The notes under the pieces are model-generated. The model saw nothing but the letters and a program-made list of their open reading frames with translations. It did not search any database and had not been told where the DNA came from. A program made the translations under genes and the position numbers. A stretch of DNA of 55,581 nucleotides from contig CAKZTZ010000026.1 of assembly GCA_937921695.1 (NCBI GenBank), positions 1-55,581 on the forward strand, written 5' to 3'. This stretch comes from an uncultured Sulfolobales archaeon. Lineage in GTDB: Archaea > Thermoproteota > Thermoprotei_A > Sulfolobales > Acidilobaceae. How positions within the stretch are numbered: position 1 is the stretch's first letter; each line of letters starts with the position of its first letter. Shown here one piece after another: positions 35,780 to 45,377 of this stretch.

Positions 35780-36964
35780 ATGGCTGCTAGGGTCTCCCGT
35801 AGGGCTGCCAGTATTATGCCTAGCCCCACTATGTGGATTCAAGATATGGTTTCTATGTTGAGGAGGTCTGGGAGGGGTTATTACAGCCTCCATGTTGGCC
35901 AGCCCGGCATCTCACCCCCCAGCGGGGTTGTCGAGTTTCTTTCTAGGGTTTTGAGGGAGAAGTCGGGGGATATATCTCTATATGCTTACACTTCGCCTAG
36001 AGGTATTATGGAGCTTAGGGAGGCTATAGCTGATGATTTAGCTTCCCTCGGTAGGGTTAAGCCCGACCCTTCGAGGGGGGTTATTGTGACTACTGGCGGT
36101 ATTGAAGGCCTCTTTACTAGCATAGCTTCAGTAACGGACCCCGGGGATCCTGTTGGTGTTGTTGTTCCAGCCTACTTCCACTTCTACTCTATACTGAGGC
36201 TTCTGGGGAATAGGGTTGTTGAGGTCTCATCATATCCTGGGTTGGATGTTAGCGAGGACATGTGGATAGAAGTTTTCTCCAAGGTTAAAGCTGTTATAGT
36301 CGCTAACCCCGACAACCCTACTGGGAGGACTTTAAGCGAGGGCGAGGCTAGGCTCCTAGCGGAACTCTCATGCGATAATAGGGTTTACTTGATCCATGAT
36401 ATAGCCTACTACACGTTATACTATGAGGCTTCCAGAGAGTGGCCTGAAAACTACTGCCAAGACTATGTGGTCACAGTGGGGACTTTCAGCAAAGACCCCG
36501 GAATCCCCGGGTGGAGGCTGGGCTTCGTCGCTTCAAGCGAGGATGTGGCTGAAGCTGTAGCTCACGTTAGGGAGGCTACAAGCTATAACGCCCCATTACC
36601 CTCCCAAATACTCGTCCTCGAATATTTAAAGGGCAGATATAGGGAGAAGTTCCTGCCAAGGGTTATAGAAGAGTATAGGTCTAGGAGGGAAGCCCTAGCC
36701 GGGGCGCTCGAAGAGCTACTACCGAGAGCAAGGTTCAAGAAGCCGGCTGCAGGAATATTCATATACGTAGACCTCTCCAACTACCTTAAAACAAACTCGG
36801 AAGAATGGGCTAAGAGGATAGCTGTGGAAAACGGGGTGCTCACAGTCCCCGGAACCCTGTTCGGGGAGGGTGGAGAGAAATGGTTGAGGCTGAGCTTCGC
36901 ATGGGAGCCTAAAGAGAGGCTAGAGGAGGCTGTGGAGATAATGGCTTCGAAATTGAAAGGGTAA
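35780..36964 (+). CDS. class I/II PLP aminotransferase
   Basis: A 394-aa fold type I aminotransferase related to aspartate/aromatic aminotransferases. It shows YSLHVGQPGISPP, YAYTSPRGIMELREAIA, NPDNPTGRTLS, HDIAYYTLYY, the PLP lysine in TFSKDPGIPGWRLGF (where aspartate aminotransferases have TSFSKTxxMxGWR) and the carboxylate-binding Arg in LRLSFA. The amino acid substrate is not determinable; methionine, alanine or branched-chain are all possible. ATG 35780 is used (ATGGCTGCT), with GGTGGGG just upstream. Confidence 0.92.
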   Translation: MAARVSRRAASIMPSPTMWIQDMVSMLRRSGRGYYSLHVGQPGISPPSGVVEFLSRVLREKSGDISLYAYTSPRGIMELREAIADDLASLGRVKPDPSRGVIVTTGGIEGLFTSIASVTDPGDPVGVVVPAYFHFYSILRLLGNRVVEVSSYPGLDVSEDMWIEVFSKVKAVIVANPDNPTGRTLSEGEARLLAELSCDNRVYLIHDIAYYTLYYEASREWPENYCQDYVVTVGTFSKDPGIPGWRLGFVASSEDVAEAVAHVREATSYNAPLPSQILVLEYLKGRYREKFLPRVIEEYRSRREALAGALEELLPRARFKKPAAGIFIYVDLSNYLKTNSEEWAKRIAVENGVLTVPGTLFGEGGEKWLRLSFAWEPKERLEEAVEIMASKLKG

Positions 36965-36993
36965 AGCCTTAAAGGGGTTTGGGAAAGCCGCCG

Positions 36994-37629
36994 CTAGAAT
37001 ATTAGTGTTATTAAGGTTGCCGCTAGAATATACGCTGCTACTGCCGCATCTAAGGGGCCCAGTTTAGGCTTCCACGGTGGTTTCGACAGCTTCTTCTGGT
37101 GTAGGGCTTCTGCTAGCATTGTTGAGGATGTTATTACGTGGACCGTCAGGGGTATGGGGAGTTTCGTGTAGAGTTTCAATCCTTTAAACCCCCTCCCTGT
37201 TAGGGCCGCTATCGCTTCCGACACTGTGTATCTCATGTATAGTGTTAGTTTGAAGACTAGAGGTATTGTTAGGCCGGCTGCCGGGGGGAGTTTCAGTGTT
37301 GAAGCTAGGGCCACATAGTCTAGGGGGTTTACGAGGCCTATGCTAGCTGTAAATATGAAAGCTACCAGGACTACCCTGAACGTGGTCTCTAGGGCTGCTT
37401 CAAAACCGTAAAGCACTAGGAGCACTAGGAATGGGGGTATGGAGAGCCAAGCGTAAGCGGGGAGCAGGGCGAATAATAATTTAGAGTATACGGCTAGGGG
37501 GACGGCTATTATGAGGGGCCATAGAGGCTCCCCAAGGGCTATCATGGTGAAACCCCACAATAACAGTGTTAAAGCCATTACAGGGTTCAACGATCTATCC
37601 GGGCCCCCCATCAAAGCCCCCCTCTCCAA
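36994..37629 (-). CDS. ecfT: ECF transporter T component
   Basis: A 211-aa membrane protein with about five hydrophobic helices and the EcfT coupling-helix motif ALTGRGFKG near residue 145, equivalent to the Ala-Arg-Gly box. It anchors the two ATPases and the S component. It overlaps the ATPase gene upstream by 19 nt and is the last gene in the operon. The protein is shorter than typical EcfT (about 260 aa). Confidence 0.85.
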   Translation of the reverse strand: MERGALMGGPDRSLNPVMALTLLLWGFTMIALGEPLWPLIIAVPLAVYSKLLFALLPAYAWLSIPPFLVLLVLYGFEAALETTFRVVLVAFIFTASIGLVNPLDYVALASTLKLPPAAGLTIPLVFKLTLYMRYTVSEAIAALTGRGFKGLKLYTKLPIPLTVHVITSSTMLAEALHQKKLSKPPWKPKLGPLDAAVAAYILAATLITLIF

Positions 37630-38279
37630 TTTTCAGGCTCTGGGAGCCCGAGGGTTCTCAAATAACCTTTCTCCAGGACGTCCCTGGGGCTCCCCTCACC
37701 TACTACTATGCCCTCGTTTAACACTACTATTTTATCCGATATTGTGAAGGCGAATTCCACGTCGTGGCTTGCTATAATAATTGTAGTGTTCATGTTTCTA
37801 AGCAGCCTCCACACTCTCGCTTTCCACCCGCAGCTCAGCCCGTTGGTCGGCTCGTCTAGGATTACTGCTTCAGGCTTCCAGGCTACCGCTAGGATTATTG
37901 AGATTAGCCTAGCCTGCCCCATTGACAGTGTGAAGGGGGATTTTCCAGCTAGGTTTTCCAGGCCCATACTCCTCAGTATTTCCAGGGCTTCACTCTTACT
38001 TCCCACTGTTTCCGAGAGCTCCTCTAGCACTGTAGGCTTTGTGAAGGAGAAGTAGGGGTTCTGCCATGAACCCCCTATTTTCCCGGGCCTCTTGACAGCC
38101 CCCTTGTCCGGTTTTATCAGCCCCGCCATCACTCTAAGTAGTGTTGTCTTACCGCTCCCGTTAGGCCCCACTATTGAGGTTACTTTATCCTCAACGTTTA
38201 AAGTGACATCCCTCAATATGTTTTTAACCCACACGTTTTCAACCGTAAAAACCCCCAATCTCGGCACCCTCCACTTCAC
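37611..38279 (-). CDS. ECF transporter ATPase (second copy)
   Basis: A 222-aa ABC ATPase with Walker A GPNGSGKTT, signature LSMGQARLIS (noncanonical SMG), Walker B AVILDEPTNGL and H-loop IASHDVEF. It pairs with the other ATPase gene, which ends inside this one's start (41-nt overlap). Confidence 0.9.
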   Translation of the reverse strand: MKWRVPRLGVFTVENVWVKNILRDVTLNVEDKVTSIVGPNGSGKTTLLRVMAGLIKPDKGAVKRPGKIGGSWQNPYFSFTKPTVLEELSETVGSKSEALEILRSMGLENLAGKSPFTLSMGQARLISIILAVAWKPEAVILDEPTNGLSCGWKARVWRLLRNMNTTIIIASHDVEFAFTISDKIVVLNEGIVVGEGSPRDVLEKGYLRTLGLPEPENWRGGL

Positions 38280-38940
38280 AATTATACAATTTACTAGGGA
38301 TAATCTCCGGGCCCCCCTCGGCAGTTATCCTTCCATCCTCCACTACTATAACCCTCTCAGCCCACTCTGCAAGCCTCGATATTTTATGCTCCGCTATAAC
38401 CACAGCTTTAACCCCAAGGGATTCTATGAATTTCAAGAGCTCCCTTGAAGCCCTACCGTCTATGAATGCTAGAGGCTCATCCAATATTAGAACCTCAGGC
38501 TCCAAGGCTATAGCGCTCGCAACTGCAACCCTCTGCCTCTCGCCCATGGATAGCGTGAATACATCCCTGTCCATTAAATGTTTTAAGCCCAGCTCCCCCG
38601 CTATCCTATAGGCTTCCCTCCTAGCCTCGTGGAGGCTGAGCCCCCTCCCTGAGAGCACGTATTCGAGTTCAAGCCTTAAAGTGTTCATTAGAATGTATAG
38701 GTCGAAATCCTGGGGGACTAGGGCTACGTTAGAGTTTAAAGCTACGCGCCCCCTAAGCTCCCCCCCATGTACTCCGGGGGCTAGCCCTGCCATCACCCTT
38801 AGTAGAGTGCTCTTACCGGACCCCGTGCTCCCCGTTACTAGTATCCTCCCTCCCCACACTTCCAGGCTTACTCCTTTAAGCGTCCACTCTAGGCTGCCGG
38901 GGTACCTGTAATATACTTGTTCTAGTTCTATAAGCGCCAA
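38239..38940 (-). CDS. ECF transporter ATPase (first copy)
   Basis: A 233-aa ABC ATPase with Walker A GSTGSGKST, Q-loop VALVPQDFDLY, signature LSMGERQRVAVA, Walker B VLILDEPLAFID and H-loop IAEHKIS. Q-x(n)-ECF-type signature (SMGE) is consistent with EcfA. It overlaps the P-loop gene upstream by 13 nt. Confidence 0.92.
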   Translation of the reverse strand: MALIELEQVYYRYPGSLEWTLKGVSLEVWGGRILVTGSTGSGKSTLLRVMAGLAPGVHGGELRGRVALNSNVALVPQDFDLYILMNTLRLELEYVLSGRGLSLHEARREAYRIAGELGLKHLMDRDVFTLSMGERQRVAVASAIALEPEVLILDEPLAFIDGRASRELLKFIESLGVKAVVIAEHKISRLAEWAERVIVVEDGRITAEGGPEIIPSKLYNCEVEGAEIGGFYG

Positions 38941-39443
38941 ACAACGTCCACCATTGAGGCTATCTTCTCGAGCTCCACCCTCTCCCTCTCAGTAAGCCCG
39001 CACTCATCTCTCAAGCTCTCACCGCTATAGCCGTTTCCAACGAATATTACAGCCTCCTCTATAGCTTTAACTATCAAGTTCGGGTCTCCAGCGTGGAGGT
39101 GTATTGTCACATCGTTAACTACGAGTATTGGCGTTGGCCTCTCAAGGTAGGCTTTCAACGCCTCCCCCGTGAGCTCAGCGTTGGCCCTAGCCAGCTCCCA
39201 CATTTCACCACAATTTCCAGCCGTAAGCCTCGGAGCTTTAAGCCCCAAGGGCCTTAACACTCTAGCCTCCGAGGGTAGGATTATTGGGGCCCCAGCCTTC
39301 TCATGGCCCGGGGCGAAGTCCAACACTGTTATAGGATCCCACCCGTAGACAGAGGCTAGAGCCCCAGCTATCCTGGCCGTGAGCCTAGTCTTACCCCTAC
39401 CAACATCCCCAACTATTAAAATCCTAAAATAGTATTCCCGCAC
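38928..39443 (-). CDS. P-loop NTPase in ThiW-type ECF operon
   Basis: A 171-aa soluble P-loop protein with Walker A GDVGRGKTRLT at about residues 12-22 and a likely Walker B strand TPILVVNDVTIHL. A His after that strand (HLHAGD) and a Cys pair (NCGE, DECG) are other conserved-looking polar sites. It is not an ABC ATPase: no signature motif. Overlap with thiW (20 nt) and ecfA (13 nt) makes it an integral operon member. Function unknown; an assembly, regulatory or thiazole kinase-like role would be speculation. Confidence 0.75.
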   Translation of the reverse strand: MREYYFRILIVGDVGRGKTRLTARIAGALASVYGWDPITVLDFAPGHEKAGAPIILPSEARVLRPLGLKAPRLTAGNCGEMWELARANAELTGEALKAYLERPTPILVVNDVTIHLHAGDPNLIVKAIEEAVIFVGNGYSGESLRDECGLTERERVELEKIASMVDVVWRL

Positions 39444-39975
39444 GCTTCACAACCTTCAAGACAGTAAACCCTATAATAGTCCCTATAAGCGTGCTAGCAA
39501 GCCACCCCAACCATATTATAGAAAGGGCTGCAACCCACCTCTCAAAATGGCCAAGCAGGGGGGCGAATATGAGGAGAGCCAGGAGGAAGCCTATAACAGC
39601 AGTCCCCAGAGGCTCGAGGAAAGCAGCATACTCAGGAGACCTCCCAACCCTCCTAAGCATGTAAGCCCCAACACCCACAAGAACAGCCCCAGGGATACCG
39701 CCTGGAAAAGCATAAATAGTGCCCAAACCAAGAGCATTCCTCACAACACCAACAACAAAAGCTATAACAGTAGCCCAAACAGGCCCCAGCAAAACCCCGG
39801 ATATAACGTTAGTCATATGCTGCCAAGGCAAAGCCTTAGTAGGACCCACAGGTATAAATACCGGGGACAAGGCTACAGTCAAAGCAGCCAACATCAAAGC
39901 CAGGGAAAACCTCCTCAAAAACACGCCAGACACAACAGCCACTCCAACCACCCACAACCACCTAGCTGTTAACAT
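39424..39975 (-). CDS. thiW: ThiW-family ECF substrate-specificity component
   Basis: A 183-aa S component with about six hydrophobic helices. The ThiW signature PVGPTKALPWQHMTNVISGVLLGP is followed by VRNALGLGTIYAFPGGIPGALLVG (quoted in part). ThiW proteins are predicted to take up the thiazole moiety of thiamine (hydroxyethylthiazole). ATG 39975 is preferred over an upstream reading from 40041, because a TATA-like TTTAATAAC lies about 30 nt upstream (leaderless). It heads the operon thiW-P-loop-ecfA-ecfA'-ecfT. Confidence 0.88.
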   Translation of the reverse strand: MLTARWLWVVGVAVVSGVFLRRFSLALMLAALTVALSPVFIPVGPTKALPWQHMTNVISGVLLGPVWATVIAFVVGVVRNALGLGTIYAFPGGIPGAVLVGVGAYMLRRVGRSPEYAAFLEPLGTAVIGFLLALLIFAPLLGHFERWVAALSIIWLGWLASTLIGTIIGFTVLKVVKRAGILF

Positions 39976-40041
39976 AGTATTTAATCTTATAGTAAACCCG
40001 GTTATTAAACATACTAGAATACAGTCCCGCCCGTCTTTCAA

Positions 40042-40362
40042 GTTACACCTTTCTATTCCCTTTTAAAGGCCGTGAGATGGGGTTCTAAACACTTAGGATG
40101 AGATAAATCCATATAAGATCATGAAATGTAAAGCTTATAAGGTTGGGCAGAGAATTTTAAGTTTGCACTCCTCCCTAAAAGGATCAAATCCAGGTTAGAG
40201 TCAACTCCCTAAAGGAATAGAAAGGAAGGGGGTAGAAAGGTAAAGGTATACTAGGATATTAGTTTTTCTCGATTTCAACATTCTCACCATATTTCTGTTA
40301 TATTAGTTATTAAATACAGATTTTTAAATAAGGAAAGTTTTAACTTAAAGGGGGGGCTCAGG
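40042..40362. other. intergenic region, promoter of surface-protein gene
   Basis: A+T-rich spacer between the ThiW operon (divergent) and the giant surface protein. I find TATA-like elements (for example ATTTTTAAATAAG at 40320-40332), no riboswitch (no TPP-type core) and no convincing gene. A 29-codon minus-strand frame with a hydrophobic end (MVRMLKSRKTNILVYLYLS...) is too weak to call. Confidence 0.4.
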
Positions 40363-43300
40363 ATGTTTCATGCTTTTAAAGATGTGGGGAAACTTAAAGT
40401 TCTTGCTGGAGTCTTACTAGTGTCTCTTCTCGTTCTAGCTATGATGGCCCCCTTATCCTTCAATCATGTTCAGGCTTCAGATACTGTCATTAGGACGCCT
40501 GCTGACGTTTACTCCGGGCAGGCCGTACTAGTATTTGTTAAGCTCTCAAATACCAGTGTTAGAGCTGTGCTTAGGGCGGAAGTGGTTCTTAATGTTGACT
40601 TGAAACCTGCAGTTGTCGCCCTTCCATCCTTGAGTGCATTAAAATCTGATATTCCACTATTACCGATATCGTGGGCGCCTGGGTGGTTTATCGCTGTAAT
40701 CCCAGGGCTCCCGGCTAAGACTATAAGTTTTAAATATAGCCCTCCCATAGGGCCGCCTGTAGATGTGATGTTTAAAGTTAGTAGTAGCGTACGCTACAAG
40801 CTTATAGTTGATGGGAGGGTGATATTCGAAGATAGTTATAAAGTGTTAGAAGGCGATGTAGCGAAGCTGCCCCCACTAGTTAGTGCCACAGTGTATGGGG
40901 CGGAGCGGGATGTACTGTTAATGTGGGAGACTTTCGGCCTAGGACCTAGGGGATGGACCCAGGCCCGGGGAGAGCCTCTTAAGATCCGCCTATTAGCCTT
41001 AGATGATAAGGGAATCTCTAAGGTAACGTTTGAGTATAGGGTCGGTAATGGCTCGTGGATTGAGGGCTCGGTAAATGTGGACGTGGCTGTCATGCAGAGC
41101 GTGGCTAGGCTCGTGGAGGATGTTAATAAGCAGATAGAGAGTATTGAGAGTGCTATAAGGCGGGTAAAGCCGGATTTTGAACTAGGTGAAGTCTACATTC
41201 CAATGTTTGCAGGCTATGCTGAAATACCCGGGCAGAACGCCGGAACTTACGTTACGTTCCGTGCGAGAGCTTGGGATGTGGATGAAAATAATTCTACCTC
41301 CCCCTTCGGCTTCTACTATGTTGTTAAGAGGGAAAGTCCCACTAAAATTTTCATTATAGACCCTCATGTGAAACTTTGGCTCCTTAGTGAGAACTTTAAA
41401 CTATTATCTAATAGTCTCGCGGAAAAAGTGAATTATGATGTGCCAAGGGAGGTTATAGAAAACCTAACTTTAATAGTTAAGATCTCGGAGGCCATCAACA
41501 AATATGGAATCTCACCATTCCACCACTGGGAGCTCCTAGGCAAACATTATGACCTCTACATAGCATGGCCAGATATATGGACGGGCATTCTTCTAAATAA
41601 CTTGAAGCCTCATGTAATCATATTGAGCAACTTGATGGTCGGCCTCAAATTAGATGAGACAACTGGAATCTGGAGCTGGGACCTCCGAGACCTAGGAGTT
41701 CTCAACTATATAATCTGGTATGTGAAGGAGAGGCATGCAGGGCTCATAGTTACACATGGAACCTTAAGCGACTGGATTGTCTGGGCAAGCTGTGGGGACC
41801 GCTACAAAGTAGGGTCTAGAGGTCATGTAGGAGATTCTACTTTAGACTTCAACATCATTATTGAACCGACAGTGGCAGCCCTCCTAGGGATGCCTGAGCT
41901 AGCCATATGGGAGTTAATACGCGATACTACCGCTGAAACCCTTTGTGAGTATTATCCAAGCCTAGGGCAGCTAGTCGGTTCCACACCCCTCCAAGTCCCA
42001 TATGTGCCTTTCAATGGGACGCTGAAAGTCACTCGGGAAGCCAGGTATGTCGGATGGAATATTCCAGAGAAGTTTAACATAAGGATACCGAGCGTGTACG
42101 AGGAGTTCAACGTGCCCGCTTACACTCAGGTTGGCTGGCAGCTTGCCATGCCTAGGGCGCTAGCATATAGTTCTTGGGAGAGCGCTTACAAGGTGAGACC
42201 TTTAGCCGAGAAACTTTACTGGAGGGTATCCCGTTTCATTAATAATATGACTCAAGGTGCCTACTTACCGGAGGATGCAGTATTACATGCTCGCACTTCC
42301 CTAGAATGGCTACTCAATAGCCTCTATGGCTCATTAGTGAGCGCCAACTTCTCGGACACAACGTTCAATATTAAGGTTAGAGTCCCCGGGGTTAATGAGA
42401 GTTTAACTTTAACCCTGAATGTTGAGGAGGTGTTAGACCAGATTCTACAGTTAGTCCCGGTTAAGCTTGTAGCTATTTCTGATGACGGGCTTGCTGGGAT
42501 AGTTGTTCACGATAAGTACTGGGATGTTAAGGGCTACCGTTCAGTATATTTCAGTTTTGAAGTTGAAGCCGTAGAGGGGGATATTGCTGAGATACTCTTG
42601 TTAAACGCTGTGGAATGGGTGCTCAAATGGGAGTATAAGGATATTACGAGGCTTTTGGGTGGCCTGGTTCGGGTGCCGAAAGAGCTTGCAGAGGAGTTTA
42701 ACAAGACCCTACTTAAGTTACCTGGCAACTTGGTAGCTTCTAGACCGCTAATATTAAACGAGGATGGTTACGCGATCCTAAAATTATCCGTGGACTCTCC
42801 AGGGGCTCTATATGCCCTCATAGCCCACCCTACAAGCGGTGAGGTTCACATCAAACTGTTAGAGGGCTCGGCGAACGTTACTGTCATGAGGGCGGCTGAT
42901 ATGCTCACGCTAGCAGTTTTAGAGTTTAGGGAGCCTGGGAAGATCACACTAGCATTTAGGGCTGGCTCCGAGTTAGTGCTTAACCCTGCCTATATATCTG
43001 TAAAGTATGAGGCTAAAGTTGAGGCGCCCCCGCCAGCTCAAGCTTTGTTTGAAGTTAGCAATCTCACGATTAACCCTGTGGAGGCCGCTTCCGGGGAAGA
43101 AGTCACCATATCTGTTATAGTTAGAAATGTGGGCAACGTCGAGGGCGAATACACTGTAGTCTTGAGGATAAACGGTACAGTTGAGGCTAGTAAGAGCGTA
43201 AAACTCGCTGGGGGCGAATCCACGGTGGTGACATTCTCTATAGTCAAGAGGGAGCCGGGCATATATAAGGTTGAAGTAAACGGTCTAATAGGATATTTCA

Positions 43301-43845
43301 AAGTCAAAGCACCACCCAGACCGGCAGAGTTCATAGTCACCCTCAAATCAATAAGCCCGTCCGAGGTAAAAGTCGGAGAAGAGGTTACAATCACGGTTAA
43401 CGTGACCAACGTGGGTGGTATAACGGGCACACATACTGTAGTCCTTAAAGTTAACGGTAACATAAAGGCCTTAAGGGAAGTGACTTTAGCGCCGGGAGAG
43501 TCAACATTAATAACATTCAAAATAATAGGAGACATTGAAGGAACACACCACGTTGAAGTTAACGGGCAAAAAGGAACGTTCACAGTCAAGAAAGAAGCCC
43601 CACCCACCCCTCCAGAAACAACAACCAAGCCAACAATAGAGGAAGCTAAACCCACCCCACCAGAAACAGCAAGCCCAACCCCACCCATAGCATCAGAGAC
43701 AATAACACCAACGAAAGAGACTACACCAGCTTCCCCCACGGAGGCCGCACCCATAGAAACACGGCTACCCTACATAATTGCCGTAATCATATTCATAGCA
43801 GTACTAGCGATCCTAACATTACTCATTAAAAAGAGAGCCCGTTAA
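40363..43845 (+). CDS. giant cell-surface protein with CARDB repeats
   Basis: A 1160-aa exported protein. The signal sequence (basic N-terminus, hydrophobic VLLVSLLVLAMMAPLSF, QA-SD cleavage) occupies about 1-38. A long ectodomain follows, with no recognised catalytic motif but many N-glycosylation sequons. Two tandem CARDB-type beta-sandwich repeats cover about 885-980 and 982-1070, each with NxxP..xxSGEEVTI / VRNVGN..GEY / LAxGEST. A Pro/Thr/Glu-rich stalk (about 1080-1130) precedes a C-terminal transmembrane helix and KKRAR. It looks like an S-layer or large adhesion/coat protein. ATG 40363 follows AAGGGGGGG. Confidence 0.8.
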   Translation: MFHAFKDVGKLKVLAGVLLVSLLVLAMMAPLSFNHVQASDTVIRTPADVYSGQAVLVFVKLSNTSVRAVLRAEVVLNVDLKPAVVALPSLSALKSDIPLLPISWAPGWFIAVIPGLPAKTISFKYSPPIGPPVDVMFKVSSSVRYKLIVDGRVIFEDSYKVLEGDVAKLPPLVSATVYGAERDVLLMWETFGLGPRGWTQARGEPLKIRLLALDDKGISKVTFEYRVGNGSWIEGSVNVDVAVMQSVARLVEDVNKQIESIESAIRRVKPDFELGEVYIPMFAGYAEIPGQNAGTYVTFRARAWDVDENNSTSPFGFYYVVKRESPTKIFIIDPHVKLWLLSENFKLLSNSLAEKVNYDVPREVIENLTLIVKISEAINKYGISPFHHWELLGKHYDLYIAWPDIWTGILLNNLKPHVIILSNLMVGLKLDETTGIWSWDLRDLGVLNYIIWYVKERHAGLIVTHGTLSDWIVWASCGDRYKVGSRGHVGDSTLDFNIIIEPTVAALLGMPELAIWELIRDTTAETLCEYYPSLGQLVGSTPLQVPYVPFNGTLKVTREARYVGWNIPEKFNIRIPSVYEEFNVPAYTQVGWQLAMPRALAYSSWESAYKVRPLAEKLYWRVSRFINNMTQGAYLPEDAVLHARTSLEWLLNSLYGSLVSANFSDTTFNIKVRVPGVNESLTLTLNVEEVLDQILQLVPVKLVAISDDGLAGIVVHDKYWDVKGYRSVYFSFEVEAVEGDIAEILLLNAVEWVLKWEYKDITRLLGGLVRVPKELAEEFNKTLLKLPGNLVASRPLILNEDGYAILKLSVDSPGALYALIAHPTSGEVHIKLLEGSANVTVMRAADMLTLAVLEFREPGKITLAFRAGSELVLNPAYISVKYEAKVEAPPPAQALFEVSNLTINPVEAASGEEVTISVIVRNVGNVEGEYTVVLRINGTVEASKSVKLAGGESTVVTFSIVKREPGIYKVEVNGLIGYFKVKAPPRPAEFIVTLKSISPSEVKVGEEVTITVNVTNVGGITGTHTVVLKVNGNIKALREVTLAPGESTLITFKIIGDIEGTHHVEVNGQKGTFTVKKEAPPTPPETTTKPTIEEAKPTPPETASPTPPIASETITPTKETTPASPTEAAPIETRLPYIIAVIIFIAVLAILTLLIKKRAR

Positions 43846-43914
43846 CTCTGCACGTACTTTTAACCCTCCATTTACTTTAGAATTATTGTTTGATATTTCA
43901 AGCCTTTCTACTAG

Positions 43915-45213
43915 TTAGAGTTTTAGCAACATAGTTACTGCCAGTATGTATAGTGTATAGACTATTATGTTTATTGTTGTTACTATTATGCCTATTTTTG
44001 TGAATTTTGTGAATGATATTGTTTGCCCTATTCTGGATTCTAGTGCTTCCAGGATTATTATGTTTGATGCTGCTCCTAGGAGTGTTAGGTTCCCCGCTAT
44101 TGTGGATGCCATGGAGAGGGTTATCCAGCTCTCAACGTCTTCGCCTGTATAGCCGAGCTCGTTCATGTACTGTATGAATAGTTTTGCGAAGGGTACGTTG
44201 CTTAGGAGTTGGCTTAGGGTTAGTGAAGCTATTATTATGGAGGCTATGTTGTGTATTCCTTCGAGCTTGTGTGGGAGTAGTGTTGACATGATGGGTGTTA
44301 GGATTCCGCTTCTCCATATTCCATCCATTGTTATGAACATTGTTATGAAGAATATGATGGTTCCCCAGTCTACTTTTTGGAGGATTGCTCTAGGGTTGCT
44401 TGAGAGCATGTAGATCCCGGCGGCTATCACGAAGGGGATGAAGCCTCTCTTGTTCACATGTGAGAGGCCGAGGAGTTCGAGGATGTCGTTGAGTATGAGT
44501 AGGGCTATGACGGCGGCGAGCCCTATCACAGCTAGTGTGGCGTCCCTCTTATTAGTAATCTTCTCCTCTGGAACAACTAGAATATAGTGCTTCCCCGAGT
44601 CTATCCTGTATATTTTCTTGATGATAAACGCTGTTATGAAGAGGTTGATTAACGTGGGCACTGACAAGTATTTAATGAACTGCATGAAGGGGGAGCTCAT
44701 GCCAGACTCTATGGCTATCAAAACGTTCTGAGGATTACCTATAGGCGTCATAGCGGAGCCTATAGTTATTGAGAAAGCTAATAAAAGGAACATAGGCTCA
44801 GGGTTCACCCCAGCAGCCTTAGCTATAGCGTACGCTATCGGCGGCCCCATGAGGGCTACAGTGTCGTTAACAGCTATAGCAGATAGGAGCCCGAAGAAGA
44901 ATGAGGACGCGTATACTAGCGAGGAAGAGCTCCTAAACATTGATATCAGCTTGAAAGCTGCAGCCTCTAGAACCCCTGAGGATTCAGCCATAGATACGAG
45001 GCTGAACATGCCTATAAGGAAAAGGATAACATCAAGGTTTATCACGGAGTCCAGCTCATCTATGGGGACAATATCGGTTAAGATGATGACGAAAGAAGCC
45101 ATGGCCATTATAGACCAAACTGGGGTTACAGGCCTTCTAGCCCTAAGAATTAAAGCTGAAACTAGGAATAACAAAACAGTAAGTGATATAGCCTGTTGAA
45201 TTATGTTAACCAA
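43915..45213 (-). CDS. ArsB/SLC13-type ion permease
   Basis: A 432-aa membrane protein with about 11 helices of the IT superfamily (ArsB, NhaD, CitMHS, SLC13). It shows LDVILFLIGMFSLVSMAESSGVLE near residue 60, the AVNDTVALMGPPIA and GNPQNVLIAIESG helix-breaking hairpins, and a second-half hairpin LSNVPFAKLF with GNLTLLGAASNIIILE. Substrates in the family range from arsenite to Na+/dicarboxylates, so none is claimed. Confidence 0.87.
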   Translation of the reverse strand: MVNIIQQAISLTVLLFLVSALILRARRPVTPVWSIMAMASFVIILTDIVPIDELDSVINLDVILFLIGMFSLVSMAESSGVLEAAAFKLISMFRSSSSLVYASSFFFGLLSAIAVNDTVALMGPPIAYAIAKAAGVNPEPMFLLLAFSITIGSAMTPIGNPQNVLIAIESGMSSPFMQFIKYLSVPTLINLFITAFIIKKIYRIDSGKHYILVVPEEKITNKRDATLAVIGLAAVIALLILNDILELLGLSHVNKRGFIPFVIAAGIYMLSSNPRAILQKVDWGTIIFFITMFITMDGIWRSGILTPIMSTLLPHKLEGIHNIASIIIASLTLSQLLSNVPFAKLFIQYMNELGYTGEDVESWITLSMASTIAGNLTLLGAASNIIILEALESRIGQTISFTKFTKIGIIVTTINIIVYTLYILAVTMLLKL

Positions 45214-45377
45214 TTAAACACCCTTAAGCTATATTAACTAGAAGGAGAACCTTATAAGCTTTTCAAAAACTTTAAATTTGAAAATAACGGAGAGAACGTT
45301 TTCGCGAAAATCTTAAGCTGCTTCTGCAATAGCTTAATAGGTTTCCCGTTGAGCGCCTCACTAGTGGTGTTAGGGTT

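Noticed and set aside
39976-40362. TPP riboswitch or other leader in front of thiW
   Set aside because: No TPP core motif, no stable hairpin and only 60 nt or less of possible leader; the promoter places transcription near the start codon.
43038-43754. 238-codon minus-strand frame opposite the end of the surface protein
   Set aside because: Gly/Val/Ser/Thr-rich repeats mirror the coding strand's CARDB and Pro/Thr stalk; no independent motif.
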